NCBI RefSeq assembly: GCF_900110915.1
Contig: NZ_FOFG01000001.1
Span: 496,001 to 560,000, forward strand
Source: Faunimonas pinastri
Lineage (GTDB): Bacteria > Pseudomonadota > Alphaproteobacteria > Rhizobiales > Afifellaceae
Direction: 5' to 3'
Length of the DNA stretch: 64,000 nucleotides
The notes beneath the pieces were generated by a model that ran no database searches, had not been told where the DNA came from, and was given only the letters and a program-made list of their open reading frames with translations. This document shows positions 1-10,118 of the stretch, one piece after another (the first letter of the stretch is position 1; each line of letters starts with the position of its first letter). A program made the translations under genes and the position numbers.

Positions 1-1101
1 CTGCAGCGTATCGTGCGCGAGACAGACGTGATCGGCCGCTTCGGCGGCGACGAGTTCGTGGTGCTGCAATCCCCCGTCGGAGCGCCCGAGGAAGCCGCCG
101 CGCTTGCCAAGCGGGTGGTGGAGACGCTGAGCGAGCCTTACGAGATCGAAGGGCACCAGCTCATCGTCGGCGCCAGCATCGGCATCGCCATGACCGGCCA
201 GCACGAGGTCGACGCCGACCACCTCCTGCGCAATGCCGACATGGCGCTCTACCGCGCAAAGGCGGAGGGAAGGGGCACCTGGTGCTTCTTCGAGCCGGAG
301 ATGGACGTCACCGCCCGCGCCCGCCGCACGCTGGAATCCGATCTCCGCAAGGCGCTGGCCGATGAGAGTTTCCAGATCTTTTTCCAGCCGCTGGTCAATA
401 TCCGGACCGGCCGCGTCTCCACTTGCGAGGCACTTTTGCGCTGGACGCACCCCGAGCGGGGGATGGTTTCCCCGGCGGAGTTCGTGCCCGTCGCGGAGGA
501 AATGGGGATCATCAACGAACTCGGCGTCTGGGTGCTGCGCAAGGCCTGCCAGGAATGCGCGGCCTGGCCGACGGACGTGCGCGTTGCGGTGAACCTGTCC
601 TCAATGCAGTTCCGTCGCGGCAACATGACGGGAACCGTGCGCGAGGCGCTGTGGGCGGCCGGACTGCCGGCGGAACGGCTGGAGGTGGAGATCACCGAAT
701 CCGTGCTGCTGCAGGATACGGAGGCCACGCGCGTGACGCTGACCCAGCTGCACGATCTCGGCGTCCGGATTTCCCTCGACGATTTCGGCACCGGCTATTC
801 CAGCCTGAGCTATCTCCACAGTTTCCCGCTGCAGAAGGTGAAGATCGACCGCTCCTTCCTGCAAGGCATCCAGAATGGCGGGCGATCGTTGACGCTGCTG
901 CGCGGCGTTGCGCGCATGAGCGACGAACTCGGCATGTCGGTCGCAATCGAGGGCGTGGAGACGCAGGAGCAGCTCGACCTCGTGGCGGCCGAGCCGAGCA
1001 TCACCGAAGTCCAGGGCTTCCTGTTCAGCCCAGCCGTCTCCAGCAGCCGCATTCGCGAGTTGCTGCAATCGGACATGACGGCGGCCACCAAGGTCGCCTG
1101 A
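1..1101 (+). CDS. GGDEF-EAL domain protein, C-terminal part (cut by window start)
   Basis: This protein makes or degrades the second messenger cyclic di-GMP. The frame is open from base 1, so the N-terminus lies outside the window; 366 residues are visible. The fragment starts late in a GGDEF (diguanylate cyclase) domain, with an intact GGDEF signature at about residues 15-19. A full EAL (phosphodiesterase) domain follows from about residue 115, with its EAL signature at about 143, the DDFGTGYSSL metal-binding motif, and EGVET near the end. Both signatures look intact, so either activity is possible; in many tandem proteins only one is active. No sensory domain is visible in this part. It reads towards the FeeM-like gene but is separated from it by 387 bases. 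Confidence 0.93.
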   Translation: MQRIVRETDVIGRFGGDEFVVLQSPVGAPEEAAALAKRVVETLSEPYEIEGHQLIVGASIGIAMTGQHEVDADHLLRNADMALYRAKAEGRGTWCFFEPEMDVTARARRTLESDLRKALADESFQIFFQPLVNIRTGRVSTCEALLRWTHPERGMVSPAEFVPVAEEMGIINELGVWVLRKACQECAAWPTDVRVAVNLSSMQFRRGNMTGTVREALWAAGLPAERLEVEITESVLLQDTEATRVTLTQLHDLGVRISLDDFGTGYSSLSYLHSFPLQKVKIDRSFLQGIQNGGRSLTLLRGVARMSDELGMSVAIEGVETQEQLDLVAAEPSITEVQGFLFSPAVSSSRIRELLQSDMTAATKVA

Positions 1102-1413
1102 CGACCGGCCGGTTGCCCCGAGAGGCGGCCTTTCCTCGTTCCTTCCATCTTCATCTGGACGTGGCGCACCGTCGCCCTGAACCCTGTCGGCCGACCGATC
1201 TGCGGGGGTAGCGTTCTCCCGCGTTAACACTTCCGGCGAAACCGTCCTTCGGAATTCCACCTGAAGCTGCGCATTTTTTGCGCGCATATAGGCTGCTGAA
1301 TTCTTTGGCAACGGCCCGGAAAGCCGCGGCCGAGGCTGCTTTTGGCGCGTTCTTCGACATCTTCCGCAACGCTCGCACACAGCTGCTGCTCATCTTTCGC
1401 GCGGCTGCAACCA

Positions 1414-1428
1414 TTTACGCATGGTAAA
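1414..1428. promoter_or_regulatory. Inverted repeat TTTAC-N5-GTAAA
   Basis: TTTAC (1414-1418) and GTAAA (1424-1428) form a short dyad around five bases, about 60 bases upstream of the FeeM-like start, in AT-rich DNA. It could be an operator for a dimeric regulator. The regulator is not identifiable. Confidence 0.35.
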
Positions 1429-1450
1429 CATTTTGATAAAAATGAGAGGT

Positions 1451-1470
1451 ATTCTTTAGACATTCTTTAG
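1451..1470 (+). promoter_or_regulatory. Direct repeat ATTCTTTAG x2, 11-base period
   Basis: ATTCTTTAG occurs at 1451-1459 and again at 1462-1470, one helical turn apart, ending 18 bases before the start codon at 1489. Identical repeats on one face of the helix suggest a regulator site or part of the core promoter. Confidence 0.4.
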
Positions 1471-1488
1471 TTAAAGTGGAGGTGGGTC

Positions 1489-2232
1489 ATGAGCGCTGCG
1501 GCTTTGGCTTCGGGGCCCAGTCTGGCTGAACGGGTTACGGATCTTCTGGAGCGGGTCGACTATCGGCTCGCGGTCACGCCGGAGGAGAAGGAAGCCGTCT
1601 ACCGGCTGCGCTACCAGGCCTATCTCCGGGAAGGCGCGATCGGGCCCTCCTTCGTCAAGAAGCTGGCCGATCGCTTCGAGGATTCTCCGAACGGCTACAC
1701 CTTCGGCGTCTATATCGACGGAGAACTGGCGAGCTCGCTGCGCATCCACGTCGCCTCGCAGGAGAATTCCGACACCCCGGCCGTCGACGCCTTTGCCGAT
1801 ATCCTCATGCCGGAGATCGAGGCCGGCAAGACGATCATCGACAACAACCGCTTCGTCGCCGACCACAACTTCTCGCGCGCCTTCCCGGCGCTGCCCTACG
1901 TGACGGTGCGTCTCGGCTACATGGCATCGAAGTTCTTCGACGCGACGCTGGGTCTGGCGACCGTCCGCAAGGAGCATCAGGCCTTCTACAAGCGTTTCTT
2001 CGGCTTCACCTCGCTGGCCGAGCCTCGCTTCTATCCGACGCTTACCAAGCCGCTCGGCCTGATGAGCATCTACCAGCCGGAAGTGCGCGACCACGCGGCC
2101 AAGCGCTATCCCTTCTTCTGGTCGTCCTACACGGAACGGCGGATGCTGTTCGAACGTCCGGTCCCGATGCATCGCATGCCCATGCCGCAGCGTCCGCATC
2201 TGGTCCACGAGGATGCGCGCCTGAACGCCTGA
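1489..2232 (+). CDS. FeeM-like N-acyl amino acid synthase / autoinducer-synthase-like GNAT acyltransferase
   Basis: The 247-residue protein resembles the FeeM family, which moves an acyl chain from acyl carrier protein to an amino acid amine and shares its fold with LuxI acyl-homoserine-lactone synthases. Family-like features are an early YRLRYQAYLREG block (about residues 36-47), a central acidic D/E-rich stretch, the conserved block around NNRFVADH (about 126-133), and a VRLGYMASKFFD segment. No signal peptide or membrane segment is seen, so it should act in the cytoplasm. The ATG at 1489 is preceded by a GGAGGTG ribosome site. It is monocistronic: AT-rich repeats lie upstream and a strong terminator downstream. 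The acyl and amine substrates cannot be read from sequence, and a LuxI-like product is a possible alternative. Confidence 0.75.
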   Translation: MSAAALASGPSLAERVTDLLERVDYRLAVTPEEKEAVYRLRYQAYLREGAIGPSFVKKLADRFEDSPNGYTFGVYIDGELASSLRIHVASQENSDTPAVDAFADILMPEIEAGKTIIDNNRFVADHNFSRAFPALPYVTVRLGYMASKFFDATLGLATVRKEHQAFYKRFFGFTSLAEPRFYPTLTKPLGLMSIYQPEVRDHAAKRYPFFWSSYTERRMLFERPVPMHRMPMPQRPHLVHEDARLNA

Positions 2233-2250
2233 ACAGGCTGCAGGAGCGCG

Positions 2251-2281
2251 CGCCGGTGCGGAGGAGGAGGCCGCACCGGCG
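2251..2281 (+). other. Perfect 11-bp hairpin downstream of the FeeM-like gene
   Basis: CGCCGGTGCGG (2251-2261) pairs exactly with 2271-2281 around a nine-base purine loop. There is no T-run after it; it sits just before a classical terminator and may protect the transcript 3' end. Confidence 0.5.
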
Positions 2282-2289
2282 TTCCCTTG

Positions 2290-2332
2290 AGGGATGCCCG
2301 ACCCCGGCGGGGAAGGGCGTCCCTTTTTCTTT
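2290..2332 (+). terminator. Rho-independent terminator of the FeeM-like gene
   Basis: AGGGATGCCC (2290-2299) pairs with GGGCGTCCCT (2315-2324; one G-T wobble), and the 15-base loop holds a second GC-rich stem. A T-rich tract (2324-2332) follows. It separates the FeeM-like gene from the ABC operon. Confidence 0.85.
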
Positions 2333-2495
2333 GGGCCGCCCGGTTCGCCCATGTGATGATCTCACCGGATGACGCCGCCGCCGGCACCGGCCGCCCTTGC
2401 CGGAACTCGCGCTCCCGCGCGCCTTGCCTTGATTTCCTCGCGGGAAAGGCGAAAAAGGGAAGGTCCCGGGACCACGGGGAGGCGAGGGGGAATTC

Positions 2496-3449
2496 ATGAG
2501 AAGGTTGCTTTGTACGGCCGCAGGGTCGGTCATGCTTTTGACCGGGGCAGCGAGCGCCGCACCGCTTTCCGTCGATATCACGGCCATCGTGCAGCATCCG
2601 GCTCTCGATGCCGTTCGCGAAGGCGTCAAGAAGGGCCTGGCGGATGCCGGCATGAAGGAAGGGACGGACGTCACCTTCGCCTTTGAGAGCGCGCAGGGTA
2701 GCCCCGCCACCGCCGCGCAGATCGCCCGCAAGTTCGTGGGCGAAAGCCCCGCCGCCATCGTCGCGATCTCCACGCCGTCCGCCCAGGCGGCAGCCGCCGC
2801 CACCAAGAGCGTGCCGATCGTTTTCTCCGCCGTGACCGATCCGGCCGGCGCGCAGCTCGTCAAGTCCGTCGAGAAGCCCGGCGGCAACGTCACCGGCGTC
2901 TCCGACATGCTCCCGGTCAAGGACCAGGTCGCATTGATCCATGAGATCACGCCCGACGTGAAGCGGGTCGGCTTTATCTACAATCCGGGCGAGGCGAATT
3001 CCGTTTCCTCGCTGAAGGCGTTCAAGGAAGCCGCTGCCGCTTCCGGCCTGAGCGTGGTGGAAGGCCCGGCGACGCGCTCGGCGGACGTGCAGGCCACGGT
3101 CCGGTCGCTGGTCGGCAAGGTCGATGCGCTCTACGTGCCGACCGACAACACCATCGTCTCCGCCTTCGAGGGCGCCGTCTCCGTGGCGAACTCGGCCAAA
3201 CTGCCCTTCTATGCCGCCGATACCGATACGGTGAAGCGAGGCGCGCTCGCGGCTGTCGGCTTCAACTACTTCGACGTCGGCGTCGAGACCGGCCAGGTCG
3301 TGGCGAAGATCCTGAAGGGCGAGAAGGCTGGCGAGATCCCGGTGGTGTTCGCGAAGGGCACGGACCTGCAGGTCAACAAGACCACGGCGGCCAAGATCGG
3401 CTTGACGATCCCCGAGGCCGTGCTCGGCCGCGCCAAGGTCGTCGAATAA
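2496..3449 (+). CDS. ABC transporter substrate-binding protein (TrpX / PF04392 type)
   Basis: This 317-residue periplasmic binding protein belongs to the family that includes TrpX, used for tryptophan, tyrosine and related ligands. A signal peptide is visible (MRRLL start, hydrophobic core, cleavage near AASA at about residue 22). The mature protein has two Rossmann-like lobes, with family-like segments such as IVAISTPSAQAA, PIVFSAVTDP and a DALYVPTDNT stretch. The ATG at 2496 follows a GAGGGGG ribosome site. It is the first gene of an operon with a permease (3548) and an ATPase (4429). Two hairpins sit in the gap to the permease. The ligand is not determined by sequence. Confidence 0.85.
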   Translation: MRRLLCTAAGSVMLLTGAASAAPLSVDITAIVQHPALDAVREGVKKGLADAGMKEGTDVTFAFESAQGSPATAAQIARKFVGESPAAIVAISTPSAQAAAAATKSVPIVFSAVTDPAGAQLVKSVEKPGGNVTGVSDMLPVKDQVALIHEITPDVKRVGFIYNPGEANSVSSLKAFKEAAAASGLSVVEGPATRSADVQATVRSLVGKVDALYVPTDNTIVSAFEGAVSVANSAKLPFYAADTDTVKRGALAAVGFNYFDVGVETGQVVAKILKGEKAGEIPVVFAKGTDLQVNKTTAAKIGLTIPEAVLGRAKVVE

Positions 3450-3469
3450 CGGGGCGTTTTCCCATCCGA

Positions 3470-3490
3470 GGAGCCGGCCGTTCCGGCTCC
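3470..3490 (+). other. Intra-operon hairpin 1 (8-bp stem)
   Basis: GGAGCCGG (3470-3477) pairs with CCGGCTCC (3483-3490), loop five bases. It lies directly after the binding-protein gene and has no strong T-run, so it is a candidate 3'-end stabiliser or attenuator rather than a full terminator. Confidence 0.6.
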
Positions 3491-3500
3491 CGAACCTTTT

Positions 3501-3530
3501 CGGACGGAGCGGCCGCGGCAGCTCCGTCCG
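3501..3530 (+). other. Intra-operon hairpin 2 (10-bp stem)
   Basis: CGGACGGAGC (3501-3510) pairs perfectly with GCTCCGTCCG (3521-3530) around ten bases, just before the permease start. With hairpin 1 it could lower permease and ATPase expression relative to the binding protein. Confidence 0.6.
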
Positions 3531-3547
3531 CCTGATCTGGAACGTTG

Positions 3548-4432
3548 ATGTCGGCCATTGCCTTCTTCGGTGCCGTCGAGCTCGGTCTCGTCTATGCCTT
3601 CGTGGCGCTTGGCGTGTACCTGTCCTTCCGTATCCTGGATTTCCCCGACCTGACGGTGGACGGGTCGTTCCCGCTCGGTGCGGCGGTCGCGGCCGTGCTG
3701 ATCTCGGGCGGCTATAATCCGTGGCTGTCGACACTCGCGGCGATGCTCGCGGGTGCGCTTGCCGGCTTTGCCACGGCCTTCATCTCCATCCGATTCCGGA
3801 TCCTGCATCTCCTGGCGTCGATTCTGACCATGATCGCGCTTTTCTCCGTGAACCTCCGCGTCATGGGCCGCCCGAACGTGGCGCTCCTGAACGAGGACAC
3901 GGTGCTGACGCCGTTCTACCGGTTCGGCCTTGCCGATTATCTCACGCGGCCGCTCTTCCTGCTGGTGCTGGTCGCGATCGTTTCCGCGCTGCTGATCGCC
4001 TTTCTCGCAAGCGATCTCGGCCTCGCAATGCGGGCGACCGGCGCCAATGCGCGGATGGCGCGGGCACAGGGCGTGCGTGTCGATCGCCACGTGATGTCCG
4101 GCATCGCGCTTTCCAACGCGCTGGTCGGGCTGGCCGGCGCGCTTTTCGCGCAGACCAACGGCTTTGCCGACGTGACCGCCGGCACCGGCACCATCGTGGT
4201 CGGGCTTGCCGCGGTGATCGTCGGAGAAACCTTCATGCCGCGCGGCCGGCTGGCTTTCGCGATCGTCGGCTGCATCCTGGGCTCCGTCCTCTATCGCCTG
4301 GCGATCCAGCTGGCGCTGAACCTCGACGTTCTCGGCCTGCAGGCGTCCGACCTCAATCTGATCAGCGCGCTCCTTGTTCTGGCGACCCTGGTGCTGCCAA
4401 GGCTTCGCAAGTCGCGGAGGGCTTCCGCATGA
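3548..4432 (+). CDS. ABC transporter permease (TrpY-like, BPD_transp_2 type)
   Basis: This 294-residue integral membrane protein has about eight hydrophobic segments and is the pore of the importer formed with the binding protein at 2496. The start region reads FRILDFPDLTVDGSFPLGAA, which is typical of permeases paired with PF04392 binding proteins. The segment DLGLAMRATGANARMARAQG in the middle is the cytoplasmic loop that docks on the ATPase. I use the ATG at 3548; a TTG directly before it adds one residue. The ribosome site is weak. The stop overlaps the ATPase start as ATGA, so the two are translationally coupled. Confidence 0.87.
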   Translation: MSAIAFFGAVELGLVYAFVALGVYLSFRILDFPDLTVDGSFPLGAAVAAVLISGGYNPWLSTLAAMLAGALAGFATAFISIRFRILHLLASILTMIALFSVNLRVMGRPNVALLNEDTVLTPFYRFGLADYLTRPLFLLVLVAIVSALLIAFLASDLGLAMRATGANARMARAQGVRVDRHVMSGIALSNALVGLAGALFAQTNGFADVTAGTGTIVVGLAAVIVGETFMPRGRLAFAIVGCILGSVLYRLAIQLALNLDVLGLQASDLNLISALLVLATLVLPRLRKSRRASA

Positions 4433-5223
4433 TCGAGATCGACAAGCTCGCCGTCGTCTTCAACAAGGGAACGCCGCTGGAGCGCCGCGCGCTCAGGAAC
4501 GTGTCGCTGACACTGCGCTCCGGTGAGTTCGCCTGCGTCATCGGCTCCAACGGTGCCGGAAAATCGACGCTTCTGGGCGCATTGGCGGGCGATGTCCCGG
4601 CAGAAAACGGCCGCATCGTGCTTTCGGGCCGCGACGTGACCAAGCTGCCGGCGGAAGCGCGGGCGGGGCTCGTCGCGCGCGTCTTTCAGGATCCGCTTGC
4701 CGGCAGCTGCAGCGCGCTCACCATCGGCGAGAACATGGCGCTCGCGGCCGCGCGAGGGCGGCGGCGGGGGCTCTCCCCCGCGCTGCGTCGCGAGCGGCTC
4801 GACGCCATCGTGGAGCGCGTGCGGGAACTCGGCATCGGGCTGGAAAGCCGGCTCGGGCTGCCCATGGGCTCCCTTTCGGGCGGGCAGCGACAGGCGCTGG
4901 CGCTGGTCATGGCGACGCTTTCGCCTTCCAGCATCGTGCTTCTCGACGAGCACACGGCGGCGCTCGACCCGGCCAACGCGGAATTCGTGCTGGAGCTGAC
5001 GGCGAAGCTGGCCGAGCGCTTCAAGCTGACCGTGCTGATGGTCACGCATTCCATGCGGCAGGCGCTGGATTACGGCACGCGCACGCTGATGCTGCATGAC
5101 GGCGAGATCATCTTCGACGTGGAAGGCGAGGGCCGCAAGGATCTCACCGTCGAGGACCTGATCGACCGCTTCCGCCGCGTGCGCGGGCAGGAACTCTCGG
5201 AGGATCGCCTGCTGGTCGGCTGA
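4429..5223 (+). CDS. ABC transporter ATP-binding protein (TrpZ-like)
   Basis: The 264-residue ATPase drives the importer encoded just upstream. The Walker A motif is GSNGAGKST (about residues 38-46), the signature is LSGGQRQAL, and the Walker B region is SIVLLDEHTAALD; the His after DE replaces the more usual Pro and is common in this subgroup. A switch His is visible in VMVTHS. Its ATG overlaps the permease stop (ATGA). An open frame extends further upstream, but that part is read out of frame through the permease gene and is not coding. It is the last gene of the operon. Confidence 0.9.
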   Translation: MIEIDKLAVVFNKGTPLERRALRNVSLTLRSGEFACVIGSNGAGKSTLLGALAGDVPAENGRIVLSGRDVTKLPAEARAGLVARVFQDPLAGSCSALTIGENMALAAARGRRRGLSPALRRERLDAIVERVRELGIGLESRLGLPMGSLSGGQRQALALVMATLSPSSIVLLDEHTAALDPANAEFVLELTAKLAERFKLTVLMVTHSMRQALDYGTRTLMLHDGEIIFDVEGEGRKDLTVEDLIDRFRRVRGQELSEDRLLVG

Positions 5224-5256
5224 CGGCCGGCCGCCGCCGACGCTCGCGCCCCGCCT

Positions 5257-6294
5257 TCAGGATGCGGCGGGATCGCGCGGAATGGGGCGGGCATGCGGGC
5301 CGTGGTCGAGGCTGTCGGCAAGCGCCGTTTGCTCGAACCGGCGGGCATAGCGCCGGGCCAGCACCGCGCAGACCATCAGCTGCATCTGGTGGAAGATCAT
5401 CAGCGGCAGCACGGTGACCCCGACCGTTGCGCTGGGGAAGAGCACCTTGGCCATCGGCACCCCTGTCGCCAGCGACTTCTTGGAGCCGCAGAAGACGATC
5501 GCCACCTCGTCCTCATGGTTGAAGCCGAGGAGCCGGCTGCCATAGGTGGTGGCGAGCAGGACGATGGCGAGGATCACCGCGTCCACCACCAAGATCATGG
5601 CCAGGCCCTCCAGCGGAATCTGGTGCCAGAGCCCCTGCACGACCGCCTCGCTGAAGGCGGTGTAGACGACCAGCAGCACCGATCCGCGGTCTGTCAGCGA
5701 CAGCATCTTCTTGTTGCGTTGTGCCCATGCGCCGATGAAGGGCCGCAGCAACTGCCCGAGGCAGAACGGCACGAGCAGCTCCGCCACGATCTTCCAGATG
5801 GACGAAGCGGAAATGCCGCCATGCAGACGCAGGACGACGCCCACCAGAAGCGGCGTGATCAGGATGCCGAAGATGTTGGAGGCGGTTGCCGAGCAGATCG
5901 CCGCGGGAACGTTGCCCCGGCCGATCGAAGTGAATGCGATCGATGACTGCACCGTGGAGGGCAGGGTGCAGACGAACAGGATGCCGAGCCAGAGCGGCCG
6001 GCTGAGAAGGTTCGGGAATGCCGTGTGGAAGATGACGCCGACGATCGGGAAGAAGATGAAGGTCGACGCCAGGATCGTCAGGTGCAGCCGCCAGTGCGTG
6101 ATGCCGGCGACCACCGTCTCGCGCGGCAGGCGCGCGCCCTGCAGGAAGAAGAGCAGCGCGATGGCAGCGGTGGAAAGCCATTCGAAGATCTGTTGGCCGA
6201 CGCCGCGGCAGGGCAGGAAGCTGGCCACCACAATGGTGGCGATCAGTGCCGTGATGAAGGCGTCGGGACGGTAGCTCAGGATACGTCGCATCAT
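5257..6294 (-). CDS. Bile acid:sodium symporter-like carrier (SBF-like, PF13593)
   Basis: The 345-residue membrane protein has about ten hydrophobic segments and matches the bacterial SBF-like group, for example in FFLQGARLPRE, the CTLPSTVQSSIAFTSIGRGN region and FCGSKKSLATGVPMAKV. Relatives carry organic anions with sodium; the real substrate is unknown and bile acids are unlikely in this setting. The second codon is also ATG. A GGAAAAG ribosome site lies in the nine-base gap to the MFS gene upstream, so the two are almost certainly co-transcribed. A joint role in export or tolerance is inference. Confidence 0.85.
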   Translation of the reverse strand: MMRRILSYRPDAFITALIATIVVASFLPCRGVGQQIFEWLSTAAIALLFFLQGARLPRETVVAGITHWRLHLTILASTFIFFPIVGVIFHTAFPNLLSRPLWLGILFVCTLPSTVQSSIAFTSIGRGNVPAAICSATASNIFGILITPLLVGVVLRLHGGISASSIWKIVAELLVPFCLGQLLRPFIGAWAQRNKKMLSLTDRGSVLLVVYTAFSEAVVQGLWHQIPLEGLAMILVVDAVILAIVLLATTYGSRLLGFNHEDEVAIVFCGSKKSLATGVPMAKVLFPSATVGVTVLPLMIFHQMQLMVCAVLARRYARRFEQTALADSLDHGPHARPIPRDPAAS

Positions 6295-6303
6295 CTTTTC
6301 CGC

Positions 6304-7800
6304 TCAGTCCGCCAGCGCCGCATGGGCGGCGTTCCGCACATCGTCGGAGCGCAGCGGCTTCTCTTCCATCAGAAGCAGGAAAACCCAGGCCAGCGCAAAC
6401 CCGATCGCTGCGGCAAGAAAGACCCAGCGGAAGACCCCGCCGGCTTGCGACATCGCGGCGGTGCGCGCCAGCGTTTCCACAGAGCCGCCCACGCTGCCGA
6501 GCGCTCCGCTTTGCCCAAGCACGATCGCGCCGAAAACGGCGACGATCACGGCGCTGCCGAGCTGGCGGAAGAAGTTCATCGAGGCGGTCGCGGTGCCGAG
6601 CTGGTGACTGGCCACGGCGTTCTGGACCGAGACGGTGGCGACAGGCAACAGCGTGCCAAGTCCCATGCTGAGCACGAAGAGCACCGCTTCCACGACGACG
6701 AAGTGGAGGCCAGTCGGGCGAGCGAAGAGCAGGAGGCACCCCACGACCGCGACGAGAAGCCCGGCGGTCGGCATGCGCTTGTAATGCCGGGAGTGTGACA
6801 TGGCCCGGCCGGACAGGTTGGCGCCGATCACGGTTCCGATCATCAGCGGAATGACCGCCATGCCCGAATCGCTGGCGGAAAGCCCCACCACCGTCTCGAA
6901 ATAGATCGGCGTGTAGATCGTCAGGCCGATAAAGGTGCCCATGCAGAAGGAGGCGGCCAGCGTGCCCATGCGCACGATCGGATTGGCGAGCACGGAAGGC
7001 GGGATCAACGGCTCGGCCGCCATCCGAAGGCGCAGGCCGAAGAGCATGCTGAGGATCGCGGAGAGGACCAGCAGGCCGATCACCGGCGTTGACAGCCAGG
7101 GATAGGTGACGCCGCCCCAGTTCAGCATCAGCATGAAGGCGACCGTCGCGGCGGCAACCAGCACGGCGCCCAGAATATCCAGCTCGTGCCGACGGTCGTT
7201 GCGGGGCAGGTGCTTCAGCGCGCCGTTGGCGAGCCATAATGCCATCAGCCCGAGCGGCACGTTGATCCAGAAGATCACCGACCAGTGCAGATGTTCGGCG
7301 AACACACCGCCGAGCACCGGGCCGGCGAGGCTGGAGGCCACGAAGACGCTGGCGATATAGACCTGGTACTTGCCGCGCTCCTTTGGCGCCAGGATGTCCG
7401 CGATGATGGTCTGGGCAAGCGAGATCAGCCCGCCGCCGCCGAGCCCCTGCAAGGCGCGGGCGAGGATCAGGACCAGCATCGTCGGCGCCAGCGCGCAGGC
7501 GATGGATCCCATCACGAAGGTGGCGATGCCGATCAGCAAGGTGACGCGTCGGCCGTGTATGTCGCTGAACTTGCCGTAGAGCGGCGTGACGGCGGTCGCC
7601 GTCAGCAGATAGGCGGTGACCACCCAGGGCATGTGCTGGAGGTCGCCAAGCTCGTGGCCGATCGTCGGCAACGCGGTCGCCACGATGGTCTGGTCCAGCG
7701 CGGCCAGAAACATCGCGAGCATGATGCCCCAGATGATGGAGCGGATTTCGGCCGGGGAAAGCGGGCCGGCGCTGGGGCGAGCGTCGTGAGGGGCGTTCAT
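6304..7800 (-). CDS. MFS multidrug efflux transporter, DHA2 (EmrB/QacA) type
   Basis: This 498-residue exporter of the 14-helix drug:proton antiporter family acts in the inner membrane. Family marks are LDQTIVATALPTIGHELG in helix 1, the motif-A loop GKFSDIHGRR, and the antiporter motif C region VLGGVFAEHLHWSVIFWINV. I chose the ATG at 7800, preceded by GAAG; the longer frame to 7902 adds an atypical basic stretch. It is the first gene of a two-gene operon with the SBF-like carrier. No membrane-fusion partner (EmrA type) is present nearby, so it may work alone. The substrate is unknown. Confidence 0.88.
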   Translation of the reverse strand: MNAPHDARPSAGPLSPAEIRSIIWGIMLAMFLAALDQTIVATALPTIGHELGDLQHMPWVVTAYLLTATAVTPLYGKFSDIHGRRVTLLIGIATFVMGSIACALAPTMLVLILARALQGLGGGGLISLAQTIIADILAPKERGKYQVYIASVFVASSLAGPVLGGVFAEHLHWSVIFWINVPLGLMALWLANGALKHLPRNDRRHELDILGAVLVAAATVAFMLMLNWGGVTYPWLSTPVIGLLVLSAILSMLFGLRLRMAAEPLIPPSVLANPIVRMGTLAASFCMGTFIGLTIYTPIYFETVVGLSASDSGMAVIPLMIGTVIGANLSGRAMSHSRHYKRMPTAGLLVAVVGCLLLFARPTGLHFVVVEAVLFVLSMGLGTLLPVATVSVQNAVASHQLGTATASMNFFRQLGSAVIVAVFGAIVLGQSGALGSVGGSVETLARTAAMSQAGGVFRWVFLAAAIGFALAWVFLLLMEEKPLRSDDVRNAAHAALAD

Positions 7801-7938
7801 CGGGATCTTCGGTGCAGCACGCTGGTCCCGCCGTTCGCCAGCGAAGCCGGAAGAGAATGCGGGAGGAACCCGGGAGATAGCGCCGCACCCGCCCCTCGGC
7901 AATCCTCCGAAAGCAAAGAAGCGGGTGCGAGCCCGGCG

Positions 7939-9942
<2,004 letters not shown>

Positions 9943-10066
9943 GGCAGGCGGCTTCTCCTCGGCTGGCCGATGACGAGTCGGCAAAGAAGGTATCGTAGCC
10001 TTGCTTTATGGAAATCGCGAGGTGGCGATGCGGCCGGCGCGTGTCTTGCCTCGTGGCGTCGTCACG

Positions 10067-10094
10067 AAAAGGGCGGGAAATCGCTTCCCCGCCC
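10067..10094 (-). terminator. Rho-independent terminator of the aldo/keto reductase operon
   Basis: On the minus strand GGGCGGGGAA, loop GCGA and TTTCCCGCCC are followed by TTTT. The stem is ten pairs including one wobble. It lies 24 bases after the aldo/keto reductase stop, ending the leftward operon before cpdB. Confidence 0.85.
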
Positions 10095-10118
10095 CGCCCC
10101 GGCCGCGCCTCGTTTCCG

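Larger units (their letters stand above)
1102..1488. other. 387-base intergenic region upstream of the FeeM-like gene
   Basis: No convincing gene is visible; minus-strand open frames here lack ribosome sites and family resemblance. The last 80 bases are conspicuously AT-rich against a GC-rich background and carry an inverted repeat and a direct repeat (listed separately). The region is probably a promoter and control region for the gene at 1489. Confidence 0.6.

Noticed and set aside
1151-1463. Minus-strand open frames of 79-87 codons in the gap before the FeeM-like gene
   Set aside because: No ribosome site, odd composition and overlap with the promoter elements; not supported as genes.
7884-7929. 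Distant inverted repeat CGCACCCGC / GCGGGTGCG near the end of the CpdB-like gene
   Set aside because: The 28-base loop and lack of a T-run make a functional terminator doubtful; kept out of the feature list.
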